A stretch of DNA of 64,000 nt from Lachnospiraceae bacterium (GCA_910574285.1 CAJTAL010000005.1:1-64000); one strand, 5' to 3'. Positions 41,176-49,947 are shown, counted from the stretch's first letter. Translations and numbers: made by a program. The notes: a model not told the origin generated them from the letters alone.

Positions 41176-42255
41176 TCACAGGAATGACAATGTCTTCTGC
41201 TCTGTCACAAGGGCAAAGGTCAGTCCACCCACAATTCTTTTCGCCTGCAGCAAACTTCCATCCATAGAGCAGCGCCTTGCGGCTCGCTCACATACATTAT
41301 CTACTCCTGTAATCTCCTGAACAAACCTGGAACCTGCCATCTTCCCCCTAACCTTCTGAAGTTCCGACGGCGGGAACGTATAAAAGGGTATCCCGTATTC
41401 CCGGGCGAATTCCAGAATACCGGGTTCGTCTTTCTTGAGATCGATGCTTGACAGCTTCACGATATCCTCAAACCGAAAACCATATTCCTTCAGTAGTTTC
41501 CCTAAGGATGTCTCGATCTGCCGCTTCGTTATCCCCCGCCTGCACCCAATCCCCACCACAATCCCGCAAGTTTTCAAAGGCTCCAGCACAAGGATATTCT
41601 CTCTTCTCTCTTCTTTCTTCTGCGTCACCGCAATCCCATATGAATAACCGGCAAGACCGGCCATACTATCGCACCGTTCAAGTCCGGACGGAAGGCTGTC
41701 TCCTGCCGGCAGTTCACTATAGAAACCCACCGTCTCTTCTTCCAGCAGCGCCGCGGATATCTGTGTCACAAGATGCCGGTCCGTGATCTTAAGGCCGTTA
41801 TGTCTTGCAAATACATCAACGGCAAATTTCTCCCTTACATCTGTTGCTGTAGTGATCACCGCCGATGCATGCACGGCTTTCTCTATCTCTCTGGCAATCT
41901 CAACCCCTCCGCCTATATGCCCGGAAAGAAGCGGAATCACATACTCTCCCTTCTCATCCATCACAAGCACCGCCGAATCCGTATACTTATCCCTGACCCA
42001 GGGCGCAATATACCTCACCGCAATTCCGGCGGCGCCCACGAATATGAATGTCTTCTTACCCCATTGCTGTCCGATCCACGTCTTCATATCCATATCAAGA
42101 ACCGGTAAATCTTCCGATCCTCTAAGCCTTGCCGCCGTATATCCTTCACATATGTAACCACAATCCGACAATTCCTTCTGAATCCGCCTGTTTAACTTAT
42201 TTGCCTCTCTGGTGAAGCTAAATACCACAATTATTCTGTCATCTTTCATATACAT
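41176..42255 (-). CDS. cbiG: cobalt-precorrin-5A hydrolase
   Basis: A 359-residue CbiG, which opens the delta-lactone of cobalt-precorrin-5A and releases acetaldehyde. It has the N-terminal domain (FIFVGAAGIAVRYIAPWVRDKYTDSAVLVMDEKG, split over residues 70-103), then LLSGHIGGGVEIAREI and TTATDVREKFAVDVFA, and the C-terminal GIGCRRGITKRQIE and FYTFPPSELQKVRG blocks. The start (42255, or ATG two codons on) has a poor ribosome-binding site. It begins only 19 nt after the stop of the DHHW gene on the same strand and precedes cbiJ. Both therefore lie outside the riboswitch-led transcript. Confidence 0.95.
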   Translation of the reverse strand: MYMKDDRIIVVFSFTREANKLNRRIQKELSDCGYICEGYTAARLRGSEDLPVLDMDMKTWIGQQWGKKTFIFVGAAGIAVRYIAPWVRDKYTDSAVLVMDEKGEYVIPLLSGHIGGGVEIAREIEKAVHASAVITTATDVREKFAVDVFARHNGLKITDRHLVTQISAALLEEETVGFYSELPAGDSLPSGLERCDSMAGLAGYSYGIAVTQKKEERRENILVLEPLKTCGIVVGIGCRRGITKRQIETSLGKLLKEYGFRFEDIVKLSSIDLKKDEPGILEFAREYGIPFYTFPPSELQKVRGKMAGSRFVQEITGVDNVCERAARRCSMDGSLLQAKRIVGGLTFALVTEQKTLSFL

Positions 42256-42274
42256 ACATATAAGTTCCGCCGCA

Positions 42275-43597
42275 TCAGTAATTCACAAGCTCCGTAAGGC
42301 TTGGAATCAGTGTATCCGTCGACGTCGCCATCACATTATTCAGAAACAGTATGTTCTTGATCTCTTTTTCCTTAATCAGCTCTGTCAGGCTATTCGGGTA
42401 GAAACGGTAATCCACTACGTATACATACTCATAATGGTCTACAAGAAACGGTACGAACGCATTTCCGTAAGACTCTTTTATCACAAGACAGGAGCTGCCG
42501 TCACTTTTATCCGGATTCTGAATCCATGCAAGCGGCTGGTCGCTGCCTATGAAGCAGTTATACTTGGACGCCGAATTCCATCCCGACACATCCGTAATAA
42601 CCTTATAGTCCATCGTAGTTCCGTTCTTGTCCAAGAACTGCATCTCATTCGTCGCCAACGGAATATATGCCGTCACCGAATCCGGATTATTCCCCAGCGC
42701 AGGCGCCTGGTTACAGTAAGAATACATGGTGCCCAGAAAATTATCGAAGGTCATCGTCTCATAACTGTCTATCGGCGTCGGCTTCATATCCTGTACATCC
42801 ATAAATTCACAGTACGCATAGTACGCCCCCAAAGCGGTCCAATGATGGTCGCTTCGGAAATATAAGTACTCATCATTATGGTTTTCCAACGTGGCAAATG
42901 CATCTACCGTAGTCACCTTATCATCCAAATGATCGTAAATATACTGAACAGCCTCCTTCTGATCATTGCTGCCCAGCTCTTTTTGAAGCTTGGGGTCCAG
43001 ATAGACTCCGCTGCTAATGGGCACCACCATGTCATAGACCTTAACTTCTTCATCAACCTTGCCCGCCAGAGTATTTACTGCTTTCACATATTCATCCGTA
43101 ACCTCCTGGCTAAATCCAAACAGACTGAATGCCGTATCTTCCGCGAGATAAACTGCGCCGAACTGCTCCTGGATCTGTCCGATCGCCCGCTGTTTTGTAC
43201 CGTCCTTCAATGTCTTATCCTGCTTTTCATCCGCAGACTCTTCCGCATCCTTCTCTTTCTTATCCTTCGTTTCCGAATCGCCTGCAGATGCCTGCATACT
43301 TCCATATATCTGCTTCGTCTGTATGCCATATGCCGAACGAAACTTCATATTCCTTGAGATCAGCCAGTCGCGGAACGGAAATGTATCCGCATACCAGGTA
43401 TTCATACTCTCAAAAAACTCGCCGTTCCACACGGTTTCCAGAGTCGGTTTCGGAAATTTCGCCAAAGTACGCTTCTCAACAGCCGATTCCTTCGGACGCA
43501 GCGGAATAATGAGCGCAGTCAACGCAAAAAAGAGCAGAACACTCGCAAATACATATATTTTCTGCCTGACATATTTTCTTTTTCTCTTTCGTCTCAT
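42275..43597 (-). CDS. DHHW-family exported protein, AlgX/AlgJ-like partner of MBOAT acyltransferase
   Basis: A 440-residue protein with a basic N-terminus, one membrane anchor (YVFASVLLFFALTALIIPL) and a large extracellular domain. The name-giving DHHW motif is in YFRSDHHWTALGAYYAYCEF near residue 250. A TYADTFPFRDWLIS-like opening and the SYGNAFVPFL serine block suggest an SGNH-type esterase/acetyltransferase fold, as in AlgX/AlgJ. The MBOAT gene is 17 nt upstream, the usual pairing. Together they probably O-acetylate a cell-wall or secreted polysaccharide. The polymer is unknown. It is followed 19 nt later by cbiG, an unrelated pathway. Confidence 0.88.
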   Translation of the reverse strand: MRRKRKRKYVRQKIYVFASVLLFFALTALIIPLRPKESAVEKRTLAKFPKPTLETVWNGEFFESMNTWYADTFPFRDWLISRNMKFRSAYGIQTKQIYGSMQASAGDSETKDKKEKDAEESADEKQDKTLKDGTKQRAIGQIQEQFGAVYLAEDTAFSLFGFSQEVTDEYVKAVNTLAGKVDEEVKVYDMVVPISSGVYLDPKLQKELGSNDQKEAVQYIYDHLDDKVTTVDAFATLENHNDEYLYFRSDHHWTALGAYYAYCEFMDVQDMKPTPIDSYETMTFDNFLGTMYSYCNQAPALGNNPDSVTAYIPLATNEMQFLDKNGTTMDYKVITDVSGWNSASKYNCFIGSDQPLAWIQNPDKSDGSSCLVIKESYGNAFVPFLVDHYEYVYVVDYRFYPNSLTELIKEKEIKNILFLNNVMATSTDTLIPSLTELVNY

Positions 43598-43614
43598 ATT
43601 CTGATGCCTTCCCT

Positions 43615-45051
43615 CTAAAATTGAAAATACAAAAATGGATTATAACTATTCCCCACAAGAGCCATCGTAGCGACAATAACAAGCACTGACGGACCGACTA
43701 CTTCCACAGCCATGTATATGTAACGTACGGCTTTAATCCTGCCCAGTCTCTTCCTGCCCCAATGATAAGCGTTCTTCAGCAGCGGAGTACAGGCAATAAT
43801 GGCCGCCGCTATGAAAAACATGTTATTTTCAAAAGTCATTCCTATCTCCATGCTCGTGAACCCATTGCCGTTCAATCCAAGCATGCCCTTCAGCACATGG
43901 CCGAGATATGGCATGCTGCTGAATTTAAAAAGTATCCACCCAAAGTATACGATCACCAATGTATAGATATGCCCCACCGCTTTCGGAAGCTTCTTAAGCT
44001 TATCCAGAAAACCATTCTTCTCAATCACCAGGAAAATGTAATAGAACAGTCCCCAGAATACAAAATTCCAGTTCGCGCCGTGCCACAGCCCTGTCAGCGC
44101 CCACACCGCCAGCAGATTCAGCATAGTCCTTCTCTGCCCTTTCCGGTTACCTCCAAGAGGGATATAGATATAATCCCGAAAAAAGGAACTTAAGGATATG
44201 TGCCAGCGTCTCCAGAATTCCGTCACCGAATCCGCCATATATGGATAGTTGAAGTTCTCTTTGAAATGAAAACCTGTCATCCATCCCATTCCGATCGCCA
44301 TATCTGAATACGCCGAAAAGTCAAGATATATCTGGAGCATATAAAGCAGTACCCCAAGCCACAGACCCGCAGCCGGTATTCCGTCCAGCTCTGCCAGTTT
44401 CTGCGGGAACATTGCATCCGCTATTTCTGCACAGGAATTCGCAAATACAGCCTTCTTCACCAACCCGATCGTAAAACGATTAATCCCTTCTCCAACTTCC
44501 GATAACCTCACCCTGCGGTTCTCTATCTCGTACGCAACGTCTTTGTAACGCACGATCGGTCCTGCTATACACTGGAAGAACAGCCCCGCATACAAAAGCA
44601 CCAGCCAATATTTCCTCTGGGCCTCTACATCTCCCCAGTATACGTCAATCACGTAGGAGATCAACTGGAACGTATAGAATGAGATTCCAATCGGCAGGAC
44701 GATATCCGGAATGTTCTCCGGAAAACCCGTAATACTCTTAAGATTCCCAAGCAGGAACACTGCATATTTATAATATGCCAAAAGCCCCAACTGCAGGCTG
44801 ATTCCCGCAATCAGAAATATCCGCCTCTTGCGCGGATCATCCCTGTTATCATCAATCAGTATCGCTGACAGCCAACTGATCAGGCACATCAACAACAGAA
44901 TCACCAGGTATTTTGGTCCGCCCCATGCGTAGAAAATCAAGGAAGCAACCAACAGCACAATATTCTTCTTATTCAGCGAATCCATAAAACAATAGACCAT
45001 CATCGTAACTGCAAAGAACAGAAAGACGAATAAAAGACTCGAAAAAACCAT
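43615..45051 (-). CDS. MBOAT-family O-acyltransferase (AlgI/DltB-like)
   Basis: A 478-residue polytopic membrane protein with about eleven hydrophobic segments. The AlgI-type signatures are clear: IGISFYTFQLISYVIDVYWG near residue 100, FRDYIYIPLGGNRKG near 295, and the catalytic histidine in LTGLWHGANWNFVFWG near 325. It would pass an acyl group across the membrane to the DHHW partner encoded next. ATG 45051 has GGGGGAAAG upstream; an earlier frame start lacks one. It is the first gene of the unit under the promoter at 45088-45116. Confidence 0.93.
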   Translation of the reverse strand: MVFSSLLFVFLFFAVTMMVYCFMDSLNKKNIVLLVASLIFYAWGGPKYLVILLLMCLISWLSAILIDDNRDDPRKRRIFLIAGISLQLGLLAYYKYAVFLLGNLKSITGFPENIPDIVLPIGISFYTFQLISYVIDVYWGDVEAQRKYWLVLLYAGLFFQCIAGPIVRYKDVAYEIENRRVRLSEVGEGINRFTIGLVKKAVFANSCAEIADAMFPQKLAELDGIPAAGLWLGVLLYMLQIYLDFSAYSDMAIGMGWMTGFHFKENFNYPYMADSVTEFWRRWHISLSSFFRDYIYIPLGGNRKGQRRTMLNLLAVWALTGLWHGANWNFVFWGLFYYIFLVIEKNGFLDKLKKLPKAVGHIYTLVIVYFGWILFKFSSMPYLGHVLKGMLGLNGNGFTSMEIGMTFENNMFFIAAAIIACTPLLKNAYHWGRKRLGRIKAVRYIYMAVEVVGPSVLVIVATMALVGNSYNPFLYFQF

Positions 45052-45087
45052 GGCTCTTTCCCCCAACAACTTTCATTGACTTATACT

Positions 45088-45116
45088 AGTATAATCCACT
45101 TATCAGCAATATTCAA
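45088..45116 (-). promoter_or_regulatory. promoter of the MBOAT-DHHW unit
   Basis: TTGAAT (45116-45111), a 17-nt spacer and TATACT (45093-45088), 37 nt before the MBOAT start. I see no other promoter before cbiG, so this one may also serve cbiG-cbiJ. Confidence 0.75.
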
Positions 45117-45150
45117 ATATATTCTTCACAATTTGACACAAATTTGGCAC

Positions 45151-45197
45151 AAAAATATGGCATCGCATTGCCTTTCCAAGACTATACGATGCCATAT
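45151..45197 (-). terminator. terminator of the 3D-domain protein gene
   Basis: ATATGGCATCG (45155-45165) and CGATGCCATAT (45187-45197) form a perfect 11-bp stem. The minus-strand product ends in TTTTTG. It lies 27 nt past the stop at 45224. Confidence 0.85.
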
Positions 45198-45223
45198 GCA
45201 CTTATCACTTTTTCTTACGGAAT

Positions 45224-46276
45224 CTACCAGTCCGTATAGATATCGATTGTACCGCTCGCACAACCTGTATCATAGACTATCGCCGTGCCCAAAGATGTCT
45301 GAACCACCGTTCCTTTCGGATAGTCGCTGCTTGCAACACACAGATATCCGTTCCCGTCCCGGATCGTACCGTCCGATGCGACATGCCGCCCCGGAATATT
45401 CAATCCATGTCCCGGTAAAACCCTCTGACTATAATATGTCTCACGGTGCCCGTTAAAATAGTTCACACCCTTGTCCTTAGTCAGTATACCGCTTCCTGAC
45501 GGAGGAGTATAAGTGGTATTGCCTCCGGATACACTGCCGTTATTCGTCGTAGTATTATTCGTGCTATTCTGGGACACCTGCACTGACTGTCCCGCTCTCT
45601 CCGCCTCGGCCTTCTGAGCTTCTCTCGCCGCTTTTGCAGCCGCTGCAAGCTCTTTCGCCAACTGTTCATCCTTCAGTTGCTTGATCTTTGCTTCCAAAGC
45701 CACCAGATCCGCCGATGTCGACGCCGCTTTCGCTTTCAATTCCTCACGATTGACACTGAGTTCTTCTTCCAGTCTCAGGCAGGCTTCCTGCTGATCTTTC
45801 AGATGCTCTTCCTCTGCTTCTATGGCGCGCCGTAATTCCTGTAATTCTTCAAACATATTACGGTCGTATTCACTCATAGTCTGAACAAAGTGCACTTTAT
45901 TCACGAAATCCGCCATACTCTCTGCCGATAAAATCAATCCCAGAATCGGTTCTCCACTGTTTTCGTAGATATACTGTATCCGGATCTTCATCTCATCATA
46001 GTACGTTTCTTCGTTCTTTCTCGCAATCGCAAGCTGCTCCTCTGTCTTCGCAATGTCACCGTTTACCGCCTCGATCTCCATCTCGTTATCTGCGATCTTA
46101 GTACCTATCTCCAGAAGTTCTCCGTTAATACTATCCAGAGTATTCGACAAATCCGATGACCTGTTCTCCAGACTGCTTATATCGGCCGCGTTTGCTTCCA
46201 AAAGCACACCCAGCAGACATACCACGCATAAGCAGACCGTTATCACACGTAACTGTTGTCTCAATGCTATTCTCAT
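45224..46276 (-). CDS. secreted coiled-coil protein with C-terminal 3D domain, cell-wall hydrolase-like
   Basis: A 350-residue exported protein with a signal peptide (VITVCLCVVCLLGVLLEANA). Then follows a long coiled coil from about residue 30 to 225 of the PcsB/CwlO N-terminal type, including YIYENSGEPILGLILSAESM. A Ser/Thr/Asn/Gly-rich linker leads to a C-terminal 3D domain (KGTVVQTSLGTAIVYDTG, then GTIDIYTDW), the double-psi barrel of MltA/Rpf-like wall enzymes. I infer a role in peptidoglycan turnover with the coiled coil as a regulatory arm. ATG 46276 has AAGAAAGG five bases upstream. It is a single-gene unit. Confidence 0.85.
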   Translation of the reverse strand: MRIALRQQLRVITVCLCVVCLLGVLLEANAADISSLENRSSDLSNTLDSINGELLEIGTKIADNEMEIEAVNGDIAKTEEQLAIARKNEETYYDEMKIRIQYIYENSGEPILGLILSAESMADFVNKVHFVQTMSEYDRNMFEELQELRRAIEAEEEHLKDQQEACLRLEEELSVNREELKAKAASTSADLVALEAKIKQLKDEQLAKELAAAAKAAREAQKAEAERAGQSVQVSQNSTNNTTTNNGSVSGGNTTYTPPSGSGILTKDKGVNYFNGHRETYYSQRVLPGHGLNIPGRHVASDGTIRDGNGYLCVASSDYPKGTVVQTSLGTAIVYDTGCASGTIDIYTDW

Positions 46277-46416
46277 AATACCTTTCTTTCCTAAGTTATT
46301 TTGGGAATAAAAAGATTTTATTCCCAATATTTTATTATGCTTTCATATTTTACTATTTTTCAGGCCGCTTGTCAATCAATCTGAGAAATTTATTACAAAA
46401 GTATTACGAAAATCTG

Positions 46417-46446
46417 AAAAATCCGCACTGTCCACACAGGATTTTT
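46417..46446 (-). terminator. terminator of infC-rpmI-rplT
   Basis: AAAAATCC (46417-46424) pairs with GGATTTTT (46439-46446), with a GCAC/GTGT-like inner pairing. The 3' side on the minus strand ends in T5. The stem overlaps the rplT stop codon. Confidence 0.75.
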
Positions 46447-46801
46447 ATGCAATCTTTGCTTTCGCCGTCTCTGCCAGTGACGCGAATCCCGCCGCGTCGT
46501 TCACTGCCATCTCTGCCAGCATCTTTCTGTTGATATCAATGTTCGCAAGCTTCAGTCCATGCATGAACTTGCTGTAAGACAATCCATTCAGTCTTGCCGC
46601 AGCGTTGATACGCGCGATCCATAATTGACGCATCTGACGCTTACGCTGCTTTCTTCCCGCGTAAGAAGATGCCAGCGCCCTCATTACGGACTGCTTTGCT
46701 ACTCTGTACTGTTTGGAACGTGCTCCTCTATATCCTTTTGCCAGTTTTAAAACTCTGTTATGCTTCTTTCTAGCGTTCATTCCGCCTTTAATTCTTGCCA
46801 T
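46445..46801 (-). CDS. rplT: 50S ribosomal protein L20
   Basis: A 118-residue L20, a primary 23S rRNA binder needed early in 50S assembly. It is basic at the N-terminus ([22 protein letters not shown]) and has the conserved RDRRARKRQMR-type block as [20 protein letters not shown]. In Firmicutes L20 also binds the leader of its own operon and represses it; the leader here has the expected attenuator. It is the third gene of the IF3-L35-L20 operon, 36 nt after rpmI. Confidence 0.97.
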   Translation of the reverse strand: MARIKGGMNARKKHNRVLKLAKGYRGARSKQYRVAKQSVMRALASSYAGRKQRKRQMRQLWIARINAAARLNGLSYSKFMHGLKLANIDINRKMLAEMAVNDAAGFASLAETAKAKIA

Positions 46802-46837
46802 GTCTTGTCTCCTCCTTCAATACTTTGATCCATTATC

Positions 46838-47035
46838 TTAAAGATATGGTAATACTTTCTTCATGTTCTTTACATTTGTTTTATCAGTAATGATTGATTT
46901 CCTAAGATTTCTCTTTCTCTTTGCAGACTTCTTAGTTAAGATATGGCTCTTATACGCTTTATTTCTTTTTAACTTTCCTGTACCTGTTTTTTTGAAGCGC
47001 TTTGCAGCTGCTCTATTTGTTTTGATCTTTGGCAT
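46838..47035 (-). CDS. rpmI: 50S ribosomal protein L35
   Basis: A 65-residue, very basic L35 ([20 protein letters not shown] at the start, then [16 protein letters not shown]). Length and sequence are typical. It has its own AAGGAGG-like site and sits between infC and rplT, 34 nt after the infC stop. It is a structural 50S protein with no known separate regulation. Confidence 0.97.
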   Translation of the reverse strand: MPKIKTNRAAAKRFKKTGTGKLKRNKAYKSHILTKKSAKRKRNLRKSIITDKTNVKNMKKVLPYL

Positions 47036-47069
47036 GATAATTTCCTCCTTAAATTTAGTAAATATATTT

Positions 47070-47576
47070 TTAACGTTTTTCAGTTAAAACCATGCTCATA
47101 CTCCTGCCCTCAAGCTTGGGAGCCTTCTCGATGCTGGCAACATCCTTAAGCATCTCCGCAAAATCGTCCAGGATATGCTTACTCTGCTGTACATGTGCCA
47201 TCTCCCGGCCTCTGAAACGCAGGGTAATCTTAACTTTATTGCCTTTACTGATGAACTTCTTGGCATTATTGACCTTCGTATTCAGGTCGTTGGTATCAAT
47301 ATTTGGTGAAAGACGCACTTCCTTCACTTCAACGGTCTTCTGTTTCCTCTTCGCCTCTTTCTCCTTCCGGGCAAGTTCATATCTGTATTTACCGTAGTCG
47401 ATAATCTTGCATACCGGCGGCTGAGCTTTCGGAGCGATCTTCACGAGATCCAGTTCCGCTTCCTGGGCAAGCCTCATCGCCTCTTTGATCGGCATGATTC
47501 CCTTCTGTTCTCCATCTTCTCCGATTAATCTTACTTCCTTGTCTCTGATCTGCCCGTTAATCATTAAATCGCTAAT
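47070..47576 (-). CDS. infC: translation initiation factor IF-3, ATT start
   Basis: A 168-residue IF-3. It keeps 30S subunits free and checks start codons. The N-terminal domain has [20 protein letters not shown] and the C-terminal domain has [16 protein letters not shown]. The first ATG in frame is at 47564, but the conserved family start lies four codons earlier, (M)[10 protein letters not shown], read from ATT at 47576-47574 with GGGGG nine bases upstream. ATT starts are conserved in infC because IF-3 discriminates against them, giving autoregulation. It is the first gene of infC-rpmI-rplT, with an attenuated leader upstream. Confidence 0.95.
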   Translation of the reverse strand: MSDLMINGQIRDKEVRLIGEDGEQKGIMPIKEAMRLAQEAELDLVKIAPKAQPPVCKIIDYGKYRYELARKEKEAKRKQKTVEVKEVRLSPNIDTNDLNTKVNNAKKFISKGNKVKITLRFRGREMAHVQQSKHILDDFAEMLKDVASIEKAPKLEGRSMSMVLTEKR

Positions 47577-47595
47577 AGTCGTGCACCCCCATCAT

Positions 47596-47778
47596 ATAAA
47601 TAAAATAAGTGAATAGTTCTCAGACTATCCACTTATTATCTCTGCACAACCATCCCGGACACAAAATGATACAACAACAAATACCATTCCTCCGAAACCC
47701 TTATACACAATATCAAACCAATAGTCACCCTATCGTGCTATGGTGAGAGTGGATACTCTGCTTCTTTTAACTTCACAC
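47596..47778 (-). promoter_or_regulatory. infC-rpmI-rplT leader with attenuator (L20-leader type)
   Basis: The roughly 200-nt untranslated leader ends in a terminator. ATAAGTGGATAGT (47636-47624) pairs with ACTATTCACTTAT (47617-47605), followed by TTTATTT. An upstream segment AGTATCCACT (47757-47748) complements AGTGGATAGT of the terminator at nine of ten positions and can act as antiterminator. This matches the autoregulatory leaders of Firmicute IF3-L35-L20 operons. Confidence 0.82.
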
Positions 47779-47784
47779 CATGTT

Positions 47785-47813
47785 AATTTAACACATCTGT
47801 CTTCCTGTGTCAA
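47785..47813 (-). promoter_or_regulatory. promoter of the infC operon
   Basis: TTGACA (47813-47808), 17-nt spacer, TAAATT (47790-47785). It places the transcript start near 47778, at the 5' end of the leader, and lies in the 58-nt gap after the flagellin-like gene. Confidence 0.85.
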
Positions 47814-47870
47814 TACCTGATTTTCAAACTTATATACAAAATCATATACAAAATTCTACTTATCACATAA

Positions 47871-48656
47871 TTATTGGAACATTAGAAGTCCTGACATCTT
47901 CTGTCCCTGCTGTTCCATCTTCTTTTTCTGCAGCATCACAGAGACGCTCTGCAACGTCTGCTGATGCTTCAGTTCCTGGACCATCTTCGCAATATCCGAA
48001 TCTCCCATCCGGCTCTGAGACGCCGTCAGGTTGACAGAAGCATAGTCATTATAATTAATGGCATGTTCCAGAGCATTCGACTGTGCTCCCAGGGAACTAC
48101 GGCTGCTGGTCACTTTTGCCAGGGCATCGTCTATCGCCTGCAGGTCAAACCCCTTCGTAACATCAAAGTCTGCAATACCAAGGGACTCTAATGTGGAATT
48201 AACGGAATGATTGACGGTAACAGAAGCACCGTCTGCATCTGCCACAAGCCGGACGCCGTTATTCTGGCTCCCGTCTAATATGTTCATGCCGTTAAACCGG
48301 CTCTGCGTAGCAACGTGTTCGATCCCCTGCTTCAGATGTTCGATCTCTTTCTGAATCTCCTGACGGTTTGAGTTGTTCAGCGTCGCGTTCGTGGACTGAA
48401 GAGCCAGACTGCGGATTCGCTGAAGAGAATCTGTAATGCTGCCCAGCGCTGAATCAGAAGTATTCAACAGGCTGATTCCGTCGGAAAGATTCTTAGTACC
48501 TGTATTATAACCAGTAACCTGCGACTTCTCTTTTTCTACAATTGCCAGATCGGACGCGCCGTCAGCAGCGGACATCAGCCGGTTTCCACTTGCAATATGT
48601 CCGTATAGATAAGGCGATGTGGTGTTAATCCTGTTAATTGCCGAGATACCGCTCAT
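47871..48656 (-). CDS. orphan flagellin-like protein
   Basis: A 261-residue protein with flagellin-like ends. The N-terminal D0/D1 part has ASGNRLMSAADGASDLAIVE and NLSDGISLLNTSDSALGSIT, then LQRIRSLALQSTNATLNNSN. The C-terminal part has SSLGAQSNALEHAINYNDYA. The middle D2/D3 region is short. The extreme C-terminus differs from flagellins: instead of QxxQxxLxLL it ends in a Lys/Gln-rich stretch (LQKKKMEQQGQKMSGLLMFQ). No flagellar gene is nearby. AAAGGGGG precedes ATG 48656, and a sigma-28-like promoter lies upstream. It could be a filament protein of a distant flagellar set or a non-motility exported protein. Confidence 0.85.
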   Translation of the reverse strand: MSGISAINRINTTSPYLYGHIASGNRLMSAADGASDLAIVEKEKSQVTGYNTGTKNLSDGISLLNTSDSALGSITDSLQRIRSLALQSTNATLNNSNRQEIQKEIEHLKQGIEHVATQSRFNGMNILDGSQNNGVRLVADADGASVTVNHSVNSTLESLGIADFDVTKGFDLQAIDDALAKVTSSRSSLGAQSNALEHAINYNDYASVNLTASQSRMGDSDIAKMVQELKHQQTLQSVSVMLQKKKMEQQGQKMSGLLMFQ

Positions 48657-48687
48657 ACCTTATTCCCCCTTTCTGTTGTTATATATA

Positions 48688-48714
48688 ATATCGTTCAATT
48701 ATAGAAAAAGTTTA
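48688..48714 (-). promoter_or_regulatory. sigma-28 (SigD)-like promoter of the flagellin-like gene
   Basis: TAAA (48714-48711), a 15-nt spacer and AACGATAT (48695-48688) match the Bacillus SigD consensus TAAA-N15-GCCGATAT at ten of twelve positions. It is 31 nt upstream of the start codon. Confidence 0.65.
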
Positions 48715-48734
48715 CCATATTTTTCATAAGATGT

Positions 48735-48786
48735 AAATTGAAAGAAACCTTTGATGAACTTAATCATCAAAGGTTTCTTTCAATTT
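48735..48786 (-). terminator. 23-bp hairpin terminator overlapping the dnaJ 3' end
   Basis: A perfect 23-bp inverted repeat (arms 48735-48757 and 48764-48786, 6-nt loop) uses the last eight sense codons of dnaJ as one arm, with the stop codon in the loop. The minus-strand tail is TTTACA, weak for an intrinsic terminator. The symmetry is far beyond chance. Confidence 0.75.
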
Positions 48787-49947
48787 ATCCATGAATCCTT
48801 TTTTCTTCTTTCCTGACTTTGTCTCGCTTCCTGCCGTGCTTTCCGCCGACTGCAGCGTATTTCCCGACAACTCGTCAAATCTCCGAAGCGCCTCTTTCGC
48901 CTCTGAACTTAAGTGTTCCGGCGTCTGAATCACCAGCGTCACATAGTGGTCGCCCCGCACGCTGGAATTCCGAAGAGAAGGAACTCCCTTACCTTTTAAA
49001 CGTACTTTCGTATCTGTCCTGGTTCCCGGCTTCACGGTATAGATCACTTCTCCGTCCACAGTCTTAACCCGGACATCCGCCCCAAGAGCCGCCTGAGCGA
49101 AAGAAATCGGAACGGTAGAGAAGATATGCATATCCTGCCTCTGGAAAATCGGATGCCTGGATACCACCACTTCCACCAGAAGATCTCCTCTCGGCCCTCC
49201 ATTTACACCTGGCTCGCCTTTCTCACGGATACGTACGCTCTGTCCGTTGTCGATTCCCGCCGGAATCGTAACCGCAATCTTCTTACGATTGGATGTATAG
49301 CCTGTTCCGCCGCAATCCGAACATTTCTCACGGATAACCTTACCGGTTCCGTTACATTCCGGACAGGTCTGGACATTCTGCACCATCCCGAAGAAGGACT
49401 GCTGCGTATATACCACCTGTCCCTTACCGCCGCATTTCGGACAAGTCTCCGGAGACGTCCCTGGTTTTGCCCCGGTTCCGCCGCATTTTGTACACGGATC
49501 CTTCAGGACCATATCCAGCTCTTTCTCACATCCGAATATCGCTTCCTCAAATGTGATCCTGACACTCTTGCGGATATTCATTCCCTTCATCGGCCCCTGG
49601 CTTGCCCTGCCTCTCCTGCCGCCGCCGAAGAGATCACCGAAGATATCGCCGAAGATATCACTGAAATCAGCGCCGCTGAAATCAAAACCGCCGAACCCTC
49701 CGCCGCCGGCTCCGCCTTCGAACGCCGCATGCCCGAACTGGTCGTACTGACGGCGTTTCTCCGGATCGCTCAATACCGCATACGCCTCCGAAGCTTCTTT
49801 GAATTTCTTCTCGGCTTCCGCATCTCCGGGATTCATATCAGGGTGGTACTTCTTGGCAACCTGTCTGTATGCCTTCTTTAAAGTTGCGTCGTCAGCATCC
49901 TTGCTGACGCCCAGCACTTCATAATAATCTCTTTTTGATTCTGCCAT
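48760..49947 (-). CDS. dnaJ: chaperone protein DnaJ
   Basis: A 395-residue type I Hsp40. The J domain is at residues 5-70 with the HPD tripeptide in [10 protein letters not shown] Gly/Phe-rich region follows ([20 protein letters not shown]). Four CxxCxGxG zinc repeats ([32 protein letters not shown]) span about 150-220, and then come the substrate-binding beta domains. The C-terminal tail is Lys-rich and ends KLKETFDD, which doubles as one arm of a long hairpin. It is the last gene of hrcA-grpE-dnaK-dnaJ, separated from dnaK by about 306 nt. Confidence 0.98.
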   Translation of the reverse strand: MAESKRDYYEVLGVSKDADDATLKKAYRQVAKKYHPDMNPGDAEAEKKFKEASEAYAVLSDPEKRRQYDQFGHAAFEGGAGGGGFGGFDFSGADFSDIFGDIFGDLFGGGRRGRASQGPMKGMNIRKSVRITFEEAIFGCEKELDMVLKDPCTKCGGTGAKPGTSPETCPKCGGKGQVVYTQQSFFGMVQNVQTCPECNGTGKVIREKCSDCGGTGYTSNRKKIAVTIPAGIDNGQSVRIREKGEPGVNGGPRGDLLVEVVVSRHPIFQRQDMHIFSTVPISFAQAALGADVRVKTVDGEVIYTVKPGTRTDTKVRLKGKGVPSLRNSSVRGDHYVTLVIQTPEHLSSEAKEALRRFDELSGNTLQSAESTAGSETKSGKKKKGFMDKLKETFDD

